DNA from: an uncultured Clostridia bacterium
Lineage (GTDB): Bacteria; Bacillota; Clostridia; Christensenellales; Aristaeellaceae
Reading direction: 5' to 3'
Length of the DNA: 14,729 nt
Assembly: GCA_934621485.1 (NCBI GenBank)
Contig: CAKTUS010000067.1
Coordinates: forward strand, 1 to 14,729
Below are positions 6,930 through 14,057 of this stretch, in pieces (within the stretch, counting starts at the first letter, position 1; every line of letters begins with the position of its first letter). The notes under the pieces are model-generated. The model was given only the letters and a program-made list of their open reading frames with translations, had not been told where the DNA came from and ran no database searches. The translations under genes were made by a program, and so were the position numbers.

Positions 6930-9900
6930 TTACGCTTTCACCACAACCCCGTCCGCGCCGTATCGGGCGCGGAAAGCTTCCAGCAGGGCGTCCGCGGCGC
7001 TGCACCAGTATTCCCGGCTCAACAAAAGCGCAATGCCCTCGTCCTTCAGCTTCACATACACCGGCGTCTCCCCCGGAAAACGCTGGCAAAGGCCCTTCAC
7101 GGTTTCCATCTCCGCCCGGGAGGGAAGCAGCAGGTACAGCTTTTGGGCCGCCTGCTTGGCCAGCTGCGCGTCGGTCAGCTGCGGCGCGGCGGGTTGAGGC
7201 TTGCTTTTGACAACAGGCTTGGAAGCGGCCGGCTTCCTTTGGGAAGACGGCGCCGAGCGCGCCGCGGCGGCCTTCTGCGACACGTTTTGCTGGTTGAGGG
7301 GGCGCACCCCGTCCACCAGCAGCTTGGGCTCTTCCTCCTCGCGGAAGGACAGCTTGCCGTCCAGAATGACCAGCGCGTCCACACTGAGCATGGACACATA
7401 GCGCTCGTACACCTTGGGAAAAACCAGACATTCCACTTGGCCGGTCAAGTCCTCCAGCGTGGCAAAACCCATCATGGCGCCTTTTTTGGTGATTTTGCCC
7501 TTGGCGGCGGTCAGGATGCCCGCCATGCTCACGGACAGGCCGTCATAGGCCACACCGCCGTCCTCCCCCTCCGCCATTTCCTGCACGTCGGCCACGGTGG
7601 TGAAGCCGGTGCGCAGCAAATCCGCCGCCTCGTCCAGCGGGTGGCCGGTGATGTACACGCCGGTCATTTCCCGCTCCATCCCCAGAAGAATCTTGCGAGG
7701 GTGCTCGTGGGCGGAGGGCATGGTAAACAGCACGGGGCTGCTGCTTTGGGCTGCCGGGGCCAGGTCGAACAGGGACATTTGCCCGGCAAGGTTATCCCGG
7801 CGTTTCTGGGCGGCGTCATCCATCAGAGGCTCGTAAGCCAGCAGCAGCTGAGCCCGGTTATGCCCCAGCCCGTCGAAAGCGCCGGCCTTGATCAGGCTTT
7901 CCACCGTGCGTTTGTTAAGCGCATCGCCGCTCACCCGTTCCACAAAGTCGAAAATGTTTTGATACGGACCGCTTTGGCGCTTCTTCACAATCAGGTCCAC
8001 CGCGCCGCGGCCCACGTTTTTCACCCCGCCCAGGCCGAAGCGGATGCCCTTTTGCCCATCCGGCGCAGTATCTACGCTGAATCGCCAGCCGCTATGGTTC
8101 ACGCTGAGCGGCAGGATGGGAATGTGGTTTTGCCGGCAGTACTGGATGTAGGACGCCACCTTGGGCATGTTGTCCAGCATGCTGTTCATGAGCGCCGCCA
8201 TGAAGGGCACCGGATGATGCGTCTTCAGCCAGGCCGTCCATACGGCTACCAGCGCATAGGCCGCCGCGTGGCTCTTGTTGAATGCATAGCTGGCAAAGGC
8301 GCTCATTTCATCGTAAATATGCTCCGCCGCCTCCAGGCTCACGCCCCGGCGCAGGGCCCCGTCGATAAGCACGTTGCCATTTTCATCGGTCATGCCATGG
8401 ATGAAGTATTCCCTCTCCTGCGCCATGACCGCTTTTTTCTTTTTGGCCATGGCGCGGCGCATCAGGTCGCTGCGGCCCAGGCTGTAGCCCGCCAGGTCCC
8501 GTACAATCTGCATCACCTGCTCCTGATACACCATGCAGCCGTAGGTTACGTCCAGAATGGGCTTGAGCAGCGGCGTTTCGTAATGCACGGTGGAGGGGTC
8601 GACCTTTCCGGCGATATACCGGGGAATGGACTCCATGGGCCCGGGGCGGTACAGGGAAATGGCGGCGATGATATCCTCAAAGCACTGGGGCTTCATATTC
8701 TGCAAAAACAGCCGCATGCCGCCGGATTCCAGCTGAAACACGCCGTCGGTATCGCCCCTGGCTATCATACGGTACACGGCAGGGTCGTCCAGAGGAATGT
8801 CCTTCTCGTGCATGCGCACGCCGTCCTTTTCCATCAGCGACAGGGTTTCCCGAATCACCGTCAGGGTGCGCAGGCCCAAAAAGTCCATTTTCAAAAGGCC
8901 CAGCCGCTCCAGCGTACCCATGGGGTACTGGGTGGTAATCACATCGTCGTTGGTTTGCAGGGGTACATACTCCGTTACCGGCTCGGCGGTAATGAGCACG
9001 CCGGCGGCGTGGGTGCTGGCATGCCGGAGCATGCCCTCCAGCGTGCGGGACATATCGTACAGCCGCCGCACCTGAGGATCGGTCTCCACCAGAGCCTTCA
9101 GCTGCGGGCTTATCTCCAGGGCCTTTTCCAGCGTCATGTCCAGAGAAAAGGGAATGGCCTTGGCCACCTGGTCCACCGCCGCATAGCTCATGCCCAGCAC
9201 CCGGCCCACGTCCCGAATGACGGCCTTGGCCTTCATGGTACCGAAGGTGATGATTTGGCTCACATGGTCCGCGCCGTACTTGCGGGCCACGTAGTCAATG
9301 ACCTCCTGGCGGCGCTCGTAACAAAAGTCGATGTCCAAATCGGGCATGCTCATGCGCTCAGGATTGAGAAAGCGCTCGAACAGCAGGTTGTATTTGAGGG
9401 GATCCAGCATGGTAATGTGCAGCGTATAGGCCACGATGCTGCCCGCGCCGCTGCCACGGCCCGGCCCCACGGGGATGCCCTGGCTGCGGGCATAATTGAT
9501 AAAGTCCCATACAATGAGAAAGTAATCCACATAGCCCATCTGGGCGATCATGGAAAGCTCATAGGCCAGCCGTTTGGCCGGTTCGCCGGTTTCCTGGTCC
9601 GCCTGGCCGGGGTACAGTTCCTCAAGGCCCGCCCGGCACAGCCGGGTGAGCATTTCCAGCGCCGTTTCTCCCGTATTGATGGGATACTTGGGCAGGTGCA
9701 GATGGCCAAAGTCGAAGGCGACCTGACAGCGGGCGGCGATTTCCCCCGCCCGCATCACCGCGTCCGGGCAGTCGGCAAACAGCCGGAGCATTTCCTGCTC
9801 GCTTTTCACATACAGCTCCTGGGTGTTCATGCGCATGCGGGTTTCATCCTGAAGGGTTTTGCCCGTCTGGATGCACATGAGCACCTCCTGAGCCGCCGCA

Positions 9901-10532
9901 TCCTCCCGGTACAGATAGTGGCAGTCGTTGGTGGCCACCAGCGGGATGCCCGTTTCCTTGGCTACCTTTTTCAGCCGGGGCAGCACCATGCGTTCCTCGG
10001 GGATGCCATGGTCCATGATTTCAATGAAATAACGGTCTTTACCAAACAGCGCCTGCATGTCCAGAGCATAGCGCCTGGCCTCTTCAAACTGCCCTTGCAG
10101 CAGCAGCTTGGGCAAATCGCCGCTGAGGCAGGCGGACAGGCAGATGAGCCCCTCATGGTACTGCCTGAGCAGCTTGTAATCGATGCGGGGCTTGTAGTAA
10201 AAGCCTTCCGTATAGCCTGCGGACACCAGCTTCATCAGGTTTTGATAGCCCGTCCGGTTTTCGCACAGCAAAATCAGATGGCTGTATTCCCGGGCAGCGC
10301 CGTGCTTTTCAAAGCGGTCGGGGCAGATATAAACCTCGCAGCCGATGACCGGCGTGATGCCTTCTTCCAGGCAGGCGTTGTAGAAGTCCACCGCGCCGTA
10401 CATGACCCCATGGTCGGTGATGGCGCAGTGGGTATACCCCAGTTCCTTCAGCCGCCTGACCAGCGGACCGATGCGGTTAGCTCCGTCCAGCAGGCTGTAT
10501 TCCGTATGCAAATGCAGGTGGGCAAAAGACAT
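6930..10532 (-). CDS. dnaE: DNA polymerase III alpha subunit
   Basis: Replicative C-family polymerase, 1200 residues, normal length. The N-terminal PHP domain is complete: HLHLH (5-9), TDHG (Asp40, His41), Glu66, His85, Cys135, Glu171 and NDCHY (Asp203, His205). It therefore probably keeps a metal-dependent activity, unlike the degenerate Escherichia coli PHP domain. The polymerase core shows PGRGSGAGS (about 357-365), the catalytic PDLDIDF (Asp400, Asp402) and KMDFLGLRTL with the third Asp at 550. An OB-fold (MAGILTAAKGKITKKGAMMGFATLEDLTGQVECLVFP) follows, then an Ala/Lys-rich linker and a small C-terminal domain. ATG 10532 has AAGGAG six bases upstream. Clostridia usually also carry PolC; this gene is DnaE, not PolC. 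It starts 33 bases after the phosphodiester-glycosidase gene, so co-transcription is likely. Confidence 0.99.
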   Translation of the reverse strand: MSFAHLHLHTEYSLLDGANRIGPLVRRLKELGYTHCAITDHGVMYGAVDFYNACLEEGITPVIGCEVYICPDRFEKHGAAREYSHLILLCENRTGYQNLMKLVSAGYTEGFYYKPRIDYKLLRQYHEGLICLSACLSGDLPKLLLQGQFEEARRYALDMQALFGKDRYFIEIMDHGIPEERMVLPRLKKVAKETGIPLVATNDCHYLYREDAAAQEVLMCIQTGKTLQDETRMRMNTQELYVKSEQEMLRLFADCPDAVMRAGEIAARCQVAFDFGHLHLPKYPINTGETALEMLTRLCRAGLEELYPGQADQETGEPAKRLAYELSMIAQMGYVDYFLIVWDFINYARSQGIPVGPGRGSGAGSIVAYTLHITMLDPLKYNLLFERFLNPERMSMPDLDIDFCYERRQEVIDYVARKYGADHVSQIITFGTMKAKAVIRDVGRVLGMSYAAVDQVAKAIPFSLDMTLEKALEISPQLKALVETDPQVRRLYDMSRTLEGMLRHASTHAAGVLITAEPVTEYVPLQTNDDVITTQYPMGTLERLGLLKMDFLGLRTLTVIRETLSLMEKDGVRMHEKDIPLDDPAVYRMIARGDTDGVFQLESGGMRLFLQNMKPQCFEDIIAAISLYRPGPMESIPRYIAGKVDPSTVHYETPLLKPILDVTYGCMVYQEQVMQIVRDLAGYSLGRSDLMRRAMAKKKKAVMAQEREYFIHGMTDENGNVLIDGALRRGVSLEAAEHIYDEMSAFASYAFNKSHAAAYALVAVWTAWLKTHHPVPFMAALMNSMLDNMPKVASYIQYCRQNHIPILPLSVNHSGWRFSVDTAPDGQKGIRFGLGGVKNVGRGAVDLIVKKRQSGPYQNIFDFVERVSGDALNKRTVESLIKAGAFDGLGHNRAQLLLAYEPLMDDAAQKRRDNLAGQMSLFDLAPAAQSSSPVLFTMPSAHEHPRKILLGMEREMTGVYITGHPLDEAADLLRTGFTTVADVQEMAEGEDGGVAYDGLSVSMAGILTAAKGKITKKGAMMGFATLEDLTGQVECLVFPKVYERYVSMLSVDALVILDGKLSFREEEEPKLLVDGVRPLNQQNVSQKAAAARSAPSSQRKPAASKPVVKSKPQPAAPQLTDAQLAKQAAQKLYLLLPSRAEMETVKGLCQRFPGETPVYVKLKDEGIALLLSREYWCSAADALLEAFRARYGADGVVVKA

Positions 10533-10565
10533 GAAGCTCTCCTTTTCGTGGCAAGCGGCCGGGCT

Positions 10566-11483
10566 TTAGGGCAAAGCCAGCCGGCTTTCGCCAAAGGTAA
10601 TCAGGCTGCCGACGCTGCGCATGTTCTTCTCCGAGCGGTTCAGCACCCGGCCCATGAACATCAGCGCCGCCGTGCCGCCGCCATCCAGGTTCAGGGCCTC
10701 CCGAACGCCCAGAGACTGCAGCTTTTCGGCCATCCAGCTCAGCCGGGCGCCCTTGGAAGCCTCCTCCCGTCCCACCACGGCCAGCACTACATAGTGATAG
10801 GGCTTCACCATGCCAATGGCCAGACGGGGCTCGTTGTAGGGATAATAGTCGTCCTCCATCACATAATCAATCAATTGACCGTCCTTGAGCAGCATGGGGC
10901 CGAAGGCAAACACATTGACCGCGCCGGCCGCCAGGTATTCATCGGCGGTAAAAGCGTCGCTGGGGTTTACCTCCATGCGGCCGTCGTCGTATACCGCCAG
11001 AACATCCAGATTCGGCCAGCCCCGCACGTTTCGGGAGCTGCGGGTTTTTTGGGACAAAACCTGTCCCTGACGCAAAATGACGCCGACCGTATGCCCCTTT
11101 TGCATGCGGTAGCCGTAAAAATCATCGGTCAGGGCCAGCACGGCGTGGCTTTCCTGCGCCAGGCTCCTGGGGTTTACCAGCTTGCGGCCCGGATGTTTTC
11201 CGGCGGTAACCGCCGTTTGCAAGGGCGTTTCCGGAGAGCAGCGTACTTCCGCTACATAATACTCCCTGGGGCCTTCTTCCTCGTAGCGGTTTACGCGCAC
11301 GCTGAGGGAGCGGCTCAGGTACACCCATCGGCCGGCTTCCTCGTCCGCGGAAAGGTATTCGTCCTCTAAGTAGCTGTCCGCCAGAAAACCGGCGTCCGTT
11401 ATTTCCGGCTCCTGCGCCCAGGCGGGCAAAGCCGCCGCCATCATCAGCAAAGTCAACAGCAGCGCCCGCAACCGTTTTTTCAT
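10566..11483 (-). CDS. Secreted phosphodiester glycosidase (NAGPA domain) protein
   Basis: A 305-residue protein with a signal peptide: a Lys/Arg start, a hydrophobic stretch to about residue 20, and cleavage likely after AWA at 23. The rest matches the phosphodiester glycosidase domain (NAGPA, PF09992): FAFGPMLLKDGQ, PRLAIGMVKP, VVGREEASKGARLSWMAEKLQSLGVREALNLDGGGTAALM. The NLDGGG motif (265-270) is the family signature. Relatives remove N-acetylglucosamine phosphodiester caps in animals; bacterial members act on envelope or extracellular polysaccharides with mostly untested substrates. A GAGG site lies five bases before ATG 11483. The predicted promoter at 11519-11547 would serve this gene and probably dnaE behind it, an odd pairing of an exported enzyme with the replication polymerase. 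Confidence 0.92.
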   Translation of the reverse strand: MKKRLRALLLTLLMMAAALPAWAQEPEITDAGFLADSYLEDEYLSADEEAGRWVYLSRSLSVRVNRYEEEGPREYYVAEVRCSPETPLQTAVTAGKHPGRKLVNPRSLAQESHAVLALTDDFYGYRMQKGHTVGVILRQGQVLSQKTRSSRNVRGWPNLDVLAVYDDGRMEVNPSDAFTADEYLAAGAVNVFAFGPMLLKDGQLIDYVMEDDYYPYNEPRLAIGMVKPYHYVVLAVVGREEASKGARLSWMAEKLQSLGVREALNLDGGGTAALMFMGRVLNRSEKNMRSVGSLITFGESRLALP

Positions 11484-11518
11484 CGCCGCCTCACCCTTTC
11501 CACAGTGAATATGATCTT

Positions 11519-11547
11519 ATTATAGCCGTATCTGCTTCCTGCCGCAA
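11519..11547 (-). promoter_or_regulatory. Predicted sigma-A promoter of the glycosidase-dnaE pair
   Basis: On the minus strand, TTGCGG (11542-11547) and a perfect TATAAT (11519-11524) are separated by 17 bases. The -35 box matches only at TTG. The start would fall about 30 bases upstream of the ATG at 11483. This is the best vegetative promoter in the window. Confidence 0.7.
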
Positions 11548-11624
11548 GGGCGGAGAAACCCGTATTTTTGCGCATGGAAGGGCATATCCTGTGCCACAAG
11601 CCAAAGGAAAAGGAGAAACCTGCC

Positions 11625-12653
11625 ATGACAAGCAAACGCGCGGGCACGCTGGCCGCCCTGTTGGTAACGGCGGCCCTGCTGTGCGCCATGCCCGGGCTGC
11701 TGCAGGCGCTGACCCTCGGAGACGGCAACCGCATGGATGAGCGTCTGCGCCCCGCCCGTCTGCGCCCCCTGACGGTATGGCTGTTGCCCGATGAAATGGA
11801 CGACCGGCGGCTGATTGCCTCCCTGTGCACGGCCTTTGAAAAGCAGCATCCCGGCGTTCGCATTTTTTTGCGGTCGGTAGCGGCGGAAGAATGGCGGCAG
11901 GAGGATGCGGTGCTGCCGGATGTGGCGCTGTTTTCCACCGGCAATGTAAGCGAGCCGGAGCGCCTGTTGCTTCCCCTGAACGGGCTTGGAGACAGGGCGC
12001 TGTCCTGTGCGTCCAGCGCGGGCCAGTGCTACGGAGCGGCGCTATGGCTGTCGCCCAGCGTGCTGGCCATGCCTGCCGAATGGTTTTCGCAGGCGGCGCA
12101 GACGGCTCTGCTTGGAGCCGCCCAGCCGGAAACGCCCGCGCTTCTTTCCCCGGAGGCCGCGCCCTGGGACCGTTTGCTTGGGACGGATGGCCTTGCGCTG
12201 CCGCAGGGCGTAATGCTGCAGCAGTTGTTGCTATGCTGTCCCCGCAGTCTGCGCCCGGCGTTGTCGGCATGGGCGCAGCCCGACGCGCCTCGGGCCCGGA
12301 TGCTGGCTTTGAAGCAGTACCGCAAGCAGCAGAACCTGACCGCCTGTGTTCTTTCACCGGCGGTATGCCAGCAGGTACGCTATGCCGGGCTGTGCCGGGA
12401 CGGAGACGACGCCAGGGCTTTTCTGGCCTTCCTGATGGATGACGCCAACCGGGTTCAGGCGGTTCCCCACGGCTTTTTGCCCGTGGGCGCGGCGGCGGAG
12501 GGCGATGAACTGACGAAAGCGCTGAGCACGGCCTATCAGCGGGCGGTAATGCCCAACGCCTTTGCCCACACGGCACAGGAGCTGCAATCTCTTTGCCTGG
12601 ACGCCTTTCGCCGGGGGCAGGACCCGGTGGAAACCCTGCTTCGGCTGCAATAG
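11625..12653 (+). CDS. Exported solute-binding-like protein, short and lone
   Basis: A 342-residue protein with an N-terminal signal or anchor (AALLVTAALLCAMPGLLQA, possible cleavage after Ala28). Cys20 lacks the small residue expected before a lipobox cysteine, so I do not call it a lipoprotein. The mature part begins like family 1 extracellular solute-binding proteins: PLTVWLLPDEMDDRRLIASLCTAFEKQHPGVRIFL, an EEW, then LPDVALFSTG. Late in the protein, ARAFLAFLMDDANRVQAVPHGFLPVG matches the usual end of the second lobe. Family members are about 420 residues, so the middle is shortened. No ABC permease or ATPase is adjacent. AAAGGAG (11609-11615) lies nine bases before ATG 11625, which is chosen over an in-frame ATG at 11568. 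Ligand unknown; it may be a sensor or envelope protein. Confidence 0.75.
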   Translation: MTSKRAGTLAALLVTAALLCAMPGLLQALTLGDGNRMDERLRPARLRPLTVWLLPDEMDDRRLIASLCTAFEKQHPGVRIFLRSVAAEEWRQEDAVLPDVALFSTGNVSEPERLLLPLNGLGDRALSCASSAGQCYGAALWLSPSVLAMPAEWFSQAAQTALLGAAQPETPALLSPEAAPWDRLLGTDGLALPQGVMLQQLLLCCPRSLRPALSAWAQPDAPRARMLALKQYRKQQNLTACVLSPAVCQQVRYAGLCRDGDDARAFLAFLMDDANRVQAVPHGFLPVGAAAEGDELTKALSTAYQRAVMPNAFAHTAQELQSLCLDAFRRGQDPVETLLRLQ

Positions 12654-12655
12654 GC

Positions 12656-12685
12656 GTATAAATGCGCTCTGGGTTTTCCATACTA
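12656..12685 (+). promoter_or_regulatory. Predicted forespore (sigma-G-like) promoter
   Basis: GTATA at 12656-12660 and CATACTA at 12679-12685 are separated by 18 bases, 36 bases before the ATG of the RsfA/Myb-like gene. In Bacillus subtilis, sigma-G promoters carry a -10 close to CATACTA and an ATA-containing -35 at this spacing. No sigma-A promoter with a proper spacer is visible between the two genes. This is a motif match in a different organism, so moderate confidence. Confidence 0.5.
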
Positions 12686-12720
12686 GACCCTGTATTCAAA
12701 ATCCATCGGAGGGGATAGGC

Positions 12721-13434
12721 ATGACACAGACCACCACCCGCCCCCGGGGCGGCTGGCAGCAGGATGAAATTGAAATTCTGTTTTCCGCCGTTCGAGAGGC
12801 CGCCGAAACCGGGAAGCCTTTGCGCGATGTGTTCAGCGACGTGGGCGAAAGGCTTCGCCGCAAGCCCAACAGCATCCGCAATTATTACTATGCCCGCGTG
12901 CATGAGGTTCCGCAGTTGGCGGCGCGGCAAACGCCTTTCCGCGCCTTTACGCCCGAGGAGCTGCATCAGCTGCTTCGGGACGTGCTGATGGGCCGCGGCA
13001 GAGGCGAAAGCGTGCGCGCCTGCGTAACCCGGCTGGCGGATGGCAACCGGGCGGGGATGCTGCGCTTCCAGAATAAATATCGCTCCGTGCTGAAAAACAA
13101 GCCGGAGCTGCTGATGAGCGTGGCCCAGGAACTGCGGGCCGAGGGTCTGCCCTGCCCGGAAAACGTAACGGCCTGCCGCCGCTATGGCAAGGCTGTGCCG
13201 CCTGCCGCCAAACCCGATTCCATCGGCAGCCACATGGACGACCCGGCTGTGCGCAGCATGGTGGAAGGGCTGTTGAACCTGCTGTCCCGCCTGCCGCAGG
13301 AGGAAGCGGAACCGGCGGTGCCCTATCAGAAATGGGCGGACGCACGCCGGGAGGCCGACCGGCTGAAGGTGGAGGTAGACCTGCTAAAGCTGGCCCTGGA
13401 GGATGCGCAAAAGGAGCGCTGTTCTGTCGAATAG
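12721..13434 (+). CDS. RsfA/Myb-like DNA-binding regulator with two related domains and a coiled coil
   Basis: A 237-residue protein. Residues 12-62 (WQQDEIEILFSAVREAAE, then LRRKPNSIRNYYYARV) look like a Myb/SANT-type helix-turn-helix as in RsfA-type sporulation regulators. A second segment, about 76-127 (FTPEELHQLLRDVL, then RFQNKYRSVLKN), has the same spacing of aromatic, acidic and basic positions, suggesting a diverged duplicate. The C-terminus (about 205-235, KWADARREADRLKVEVDLLKLALEDAQKE) is a likely coiled coil for dimerization. GGAGGGG (12708-12714) lies six bases before ATG 12721. RsfA is a prespore regulator in Bacillus, and the sigma-G-like promoter ahead of this gene fits that role. 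The exact target genes are unknown. It could be another helix-turn-helix family with similar helices. Confidence 0.78.
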   Translation: MTQTTTRPRGGWQQDEIEILFSAVREAAETGKPLRDVFSDVGERLRRKPNSIRNYYYARVHEVPQLAARQTPFRAFTPEELHQLLRDVLMGRGRGESVRACVTRLADGNRAGMLRFQNKYRSVLKNKPELLMSVAQELRAEGLPCPENVTACRRYGKAVPPAAKPDSIGSHMDDPAVRSMVEGLLNLLSRLPQEEAEPAVPYQKWADARREADRLKVEVDLLKLALEDAQKERCSVE

Positions 13435-13460
13435 CCTGGGAAATAAGCCGCCCAGAAAAG

Positions 13461-13505
13461 CGCTCTTTGCCTGCTCGCCTACGGCTCGCCGGGCGGCAAA
13501 GAGCG
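13461..13505 (+). repeat. Long hairpin downstream of the RsfA-like gene
   Basis: CGCTCTTTGCC (13461-13471) pairs perfectly with GGCAAAGAGCG (13495-13505), an 11-base stem whose right arm lies in module B. It is followed by TAAGG rather than a T-tract, so it is not a standard terminator, but it may stabilise or end the transcript. The equivalent arms in the copy at 201-291 are different bases that still partly pair. Confidence 0.65.
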
Positions 13506-13512
13506 TAAGGAA

Positions 13513-13529
13513 AGCCTTGCTGCGCAAGG
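13513..13529. repeat. Left 17-base hairpin repeat of element copy 3
   Basis: AGCCTTGCTGCGCAAGG is repeated exactly at 13685-13701. It folds as CCTTGC/GCAAGG around TGC. The homologous single copy in the empty site is AGCCTTGCTGCGCAGGG (minus strand of 239-255), one base different. Confidence 0.85.
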
Positions 13530-13684
13530 TACAGGCCGCTGACAAAGTGGAGGTGCAGGAGGCAGTGCCTCCTGCCGGGGTTTTAGGGGCGGAGCCCCTA
13601 AGCCGTATGCCGCAGCGCCTTCCCCATGAACCGGCAAAGCGTTGCTTCCGGGCGATGGCGGCCAATCAGGGGGGCAACACTCTG
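13530..13684 (+). mobile_element. 155-base non-coding MITE-like element, copy 3
   Basis: Same orientation as copy 1, and again exactly 155 bases between the direct repeats. It has the palindrome GCAGGAGGC/GCCTCCTGC and a perfect TTAGGGGC/GCCCCTAA stem; copies 1 and 2 have one mismatch in that stem. It ends in CACTCTG immediately before the repeated hairpin. The terminal inverted repeat is much weaker here than in copy 2. Insertion within module B is shown by comparison with 201-291. Confidence 0.85.
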
Positions 13685-13701
13685 AGCCTTGCTGCGCAAG
13701 G
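13685..13701. repeat. Right 17-base hairpin repeat of element copy 3
   Basis: An exact duplicate of 13513-13529. As at the other two loci, the repeat starts with A directly after the element's CTG end. Confidence 0.85.
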
Positions 13702-13738
13702 CAACCGAAACCGACGTACACGCCGCCGGTTTCGGAAT

Positions 13739-13967
13739 GATAATCGGAGGGCCGCGCCCTCCGACGCCTCCCAGGGTTTTTTCGACGATCTGCGTTTTTG
13801 GCGTAGCCGAACCCCCCGCCCGTCTGGCAAGGCCAGACGATACGACGACAGTCAGAGAAGCTGCGCCCCCTCTGACAACTTTCCAAAGGGGTTCTTTGAC
13901 AGGCTGAAAGATCGCCTAAGGCGAGTTTTCAGCCTGTTGCAAAACCTCTATACAGGAGAGTGCGCGT
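13739..13967. other. Non-coding hairpin series
   Basis: No gene is supported. Four clean hairpins follow one another. TCGGAGGGC/GCCCTCCGA spans 13744-13764 (nine pairs). CGTCTGGC/GCCAGACG spans 13821-13839 (eight pairs, AAG loop). GTCAGAG/CTCTGAC spans 13851-13876. A nested structure at 13900-13936 has an outer CAGGCTGAAA/TTTCAGCCTG stem and an inner TCGCC/GGCGA stem. TTTTTTCGACGATCTGC (13777-13793) and TTCTTTGACAGGCTG (13892-13906) resemble the end of the 155-base element. Confidence 0.65.
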
Positions 13968-14057
13968 CTGTAAACATCGGCTACGCCGGTTCGCAGAAAA
14001 AGCGTCGCAGCAGAAGGCTTCGGGCCGCCGCCCCTCAAACTCGGCCGCTGCCGGAAG
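13968..14057 (-). repeat. Probable decayed copy of the 155-base element
   Basis: On the plus strand it shares, in order, AACATCG, GCCGGTT, GAAAAAG, GCAG, AAGGCTT and a CCGC..CCT.AAAC block with element copy 2, read in the same orientation. The large GCAGGAGGC palindrome is missing or unrecognisable and the edges are unclear, so I treat it as an old truncated copy. Confidence 0.5.

Larger units (their letters stand above)
13477..13738 (+). repeat. Dispersed module B, interrupted by element copy 3
   Basis: Bases 13477-13529 joined to 13702-13738 align along their length with the uninterrupted minus-strand copy at 201-291. The interruption is the 155-base element plus one extra copy of a 17-base hairpin. 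That makes this the occupied counterpart of the empty site at 239-255. Confidence 0.75.

Noticed and set aside
6873..11369. A 1498-codon open frame on the plus strand opposite dnaE
   Set aside because: It is the antisense shadow of dnaE and the glycosidase gene. It has low-complexity His/Gln/Gly-rich composition with no domain, while the minus frame shows complete polymerase motifs.
13435..13970. CRISPR array
   Set aside because: The repeats are of different sequence, unevenly spaced and paired around one element, with no regular repeat-spacer pattern and no cas genes.
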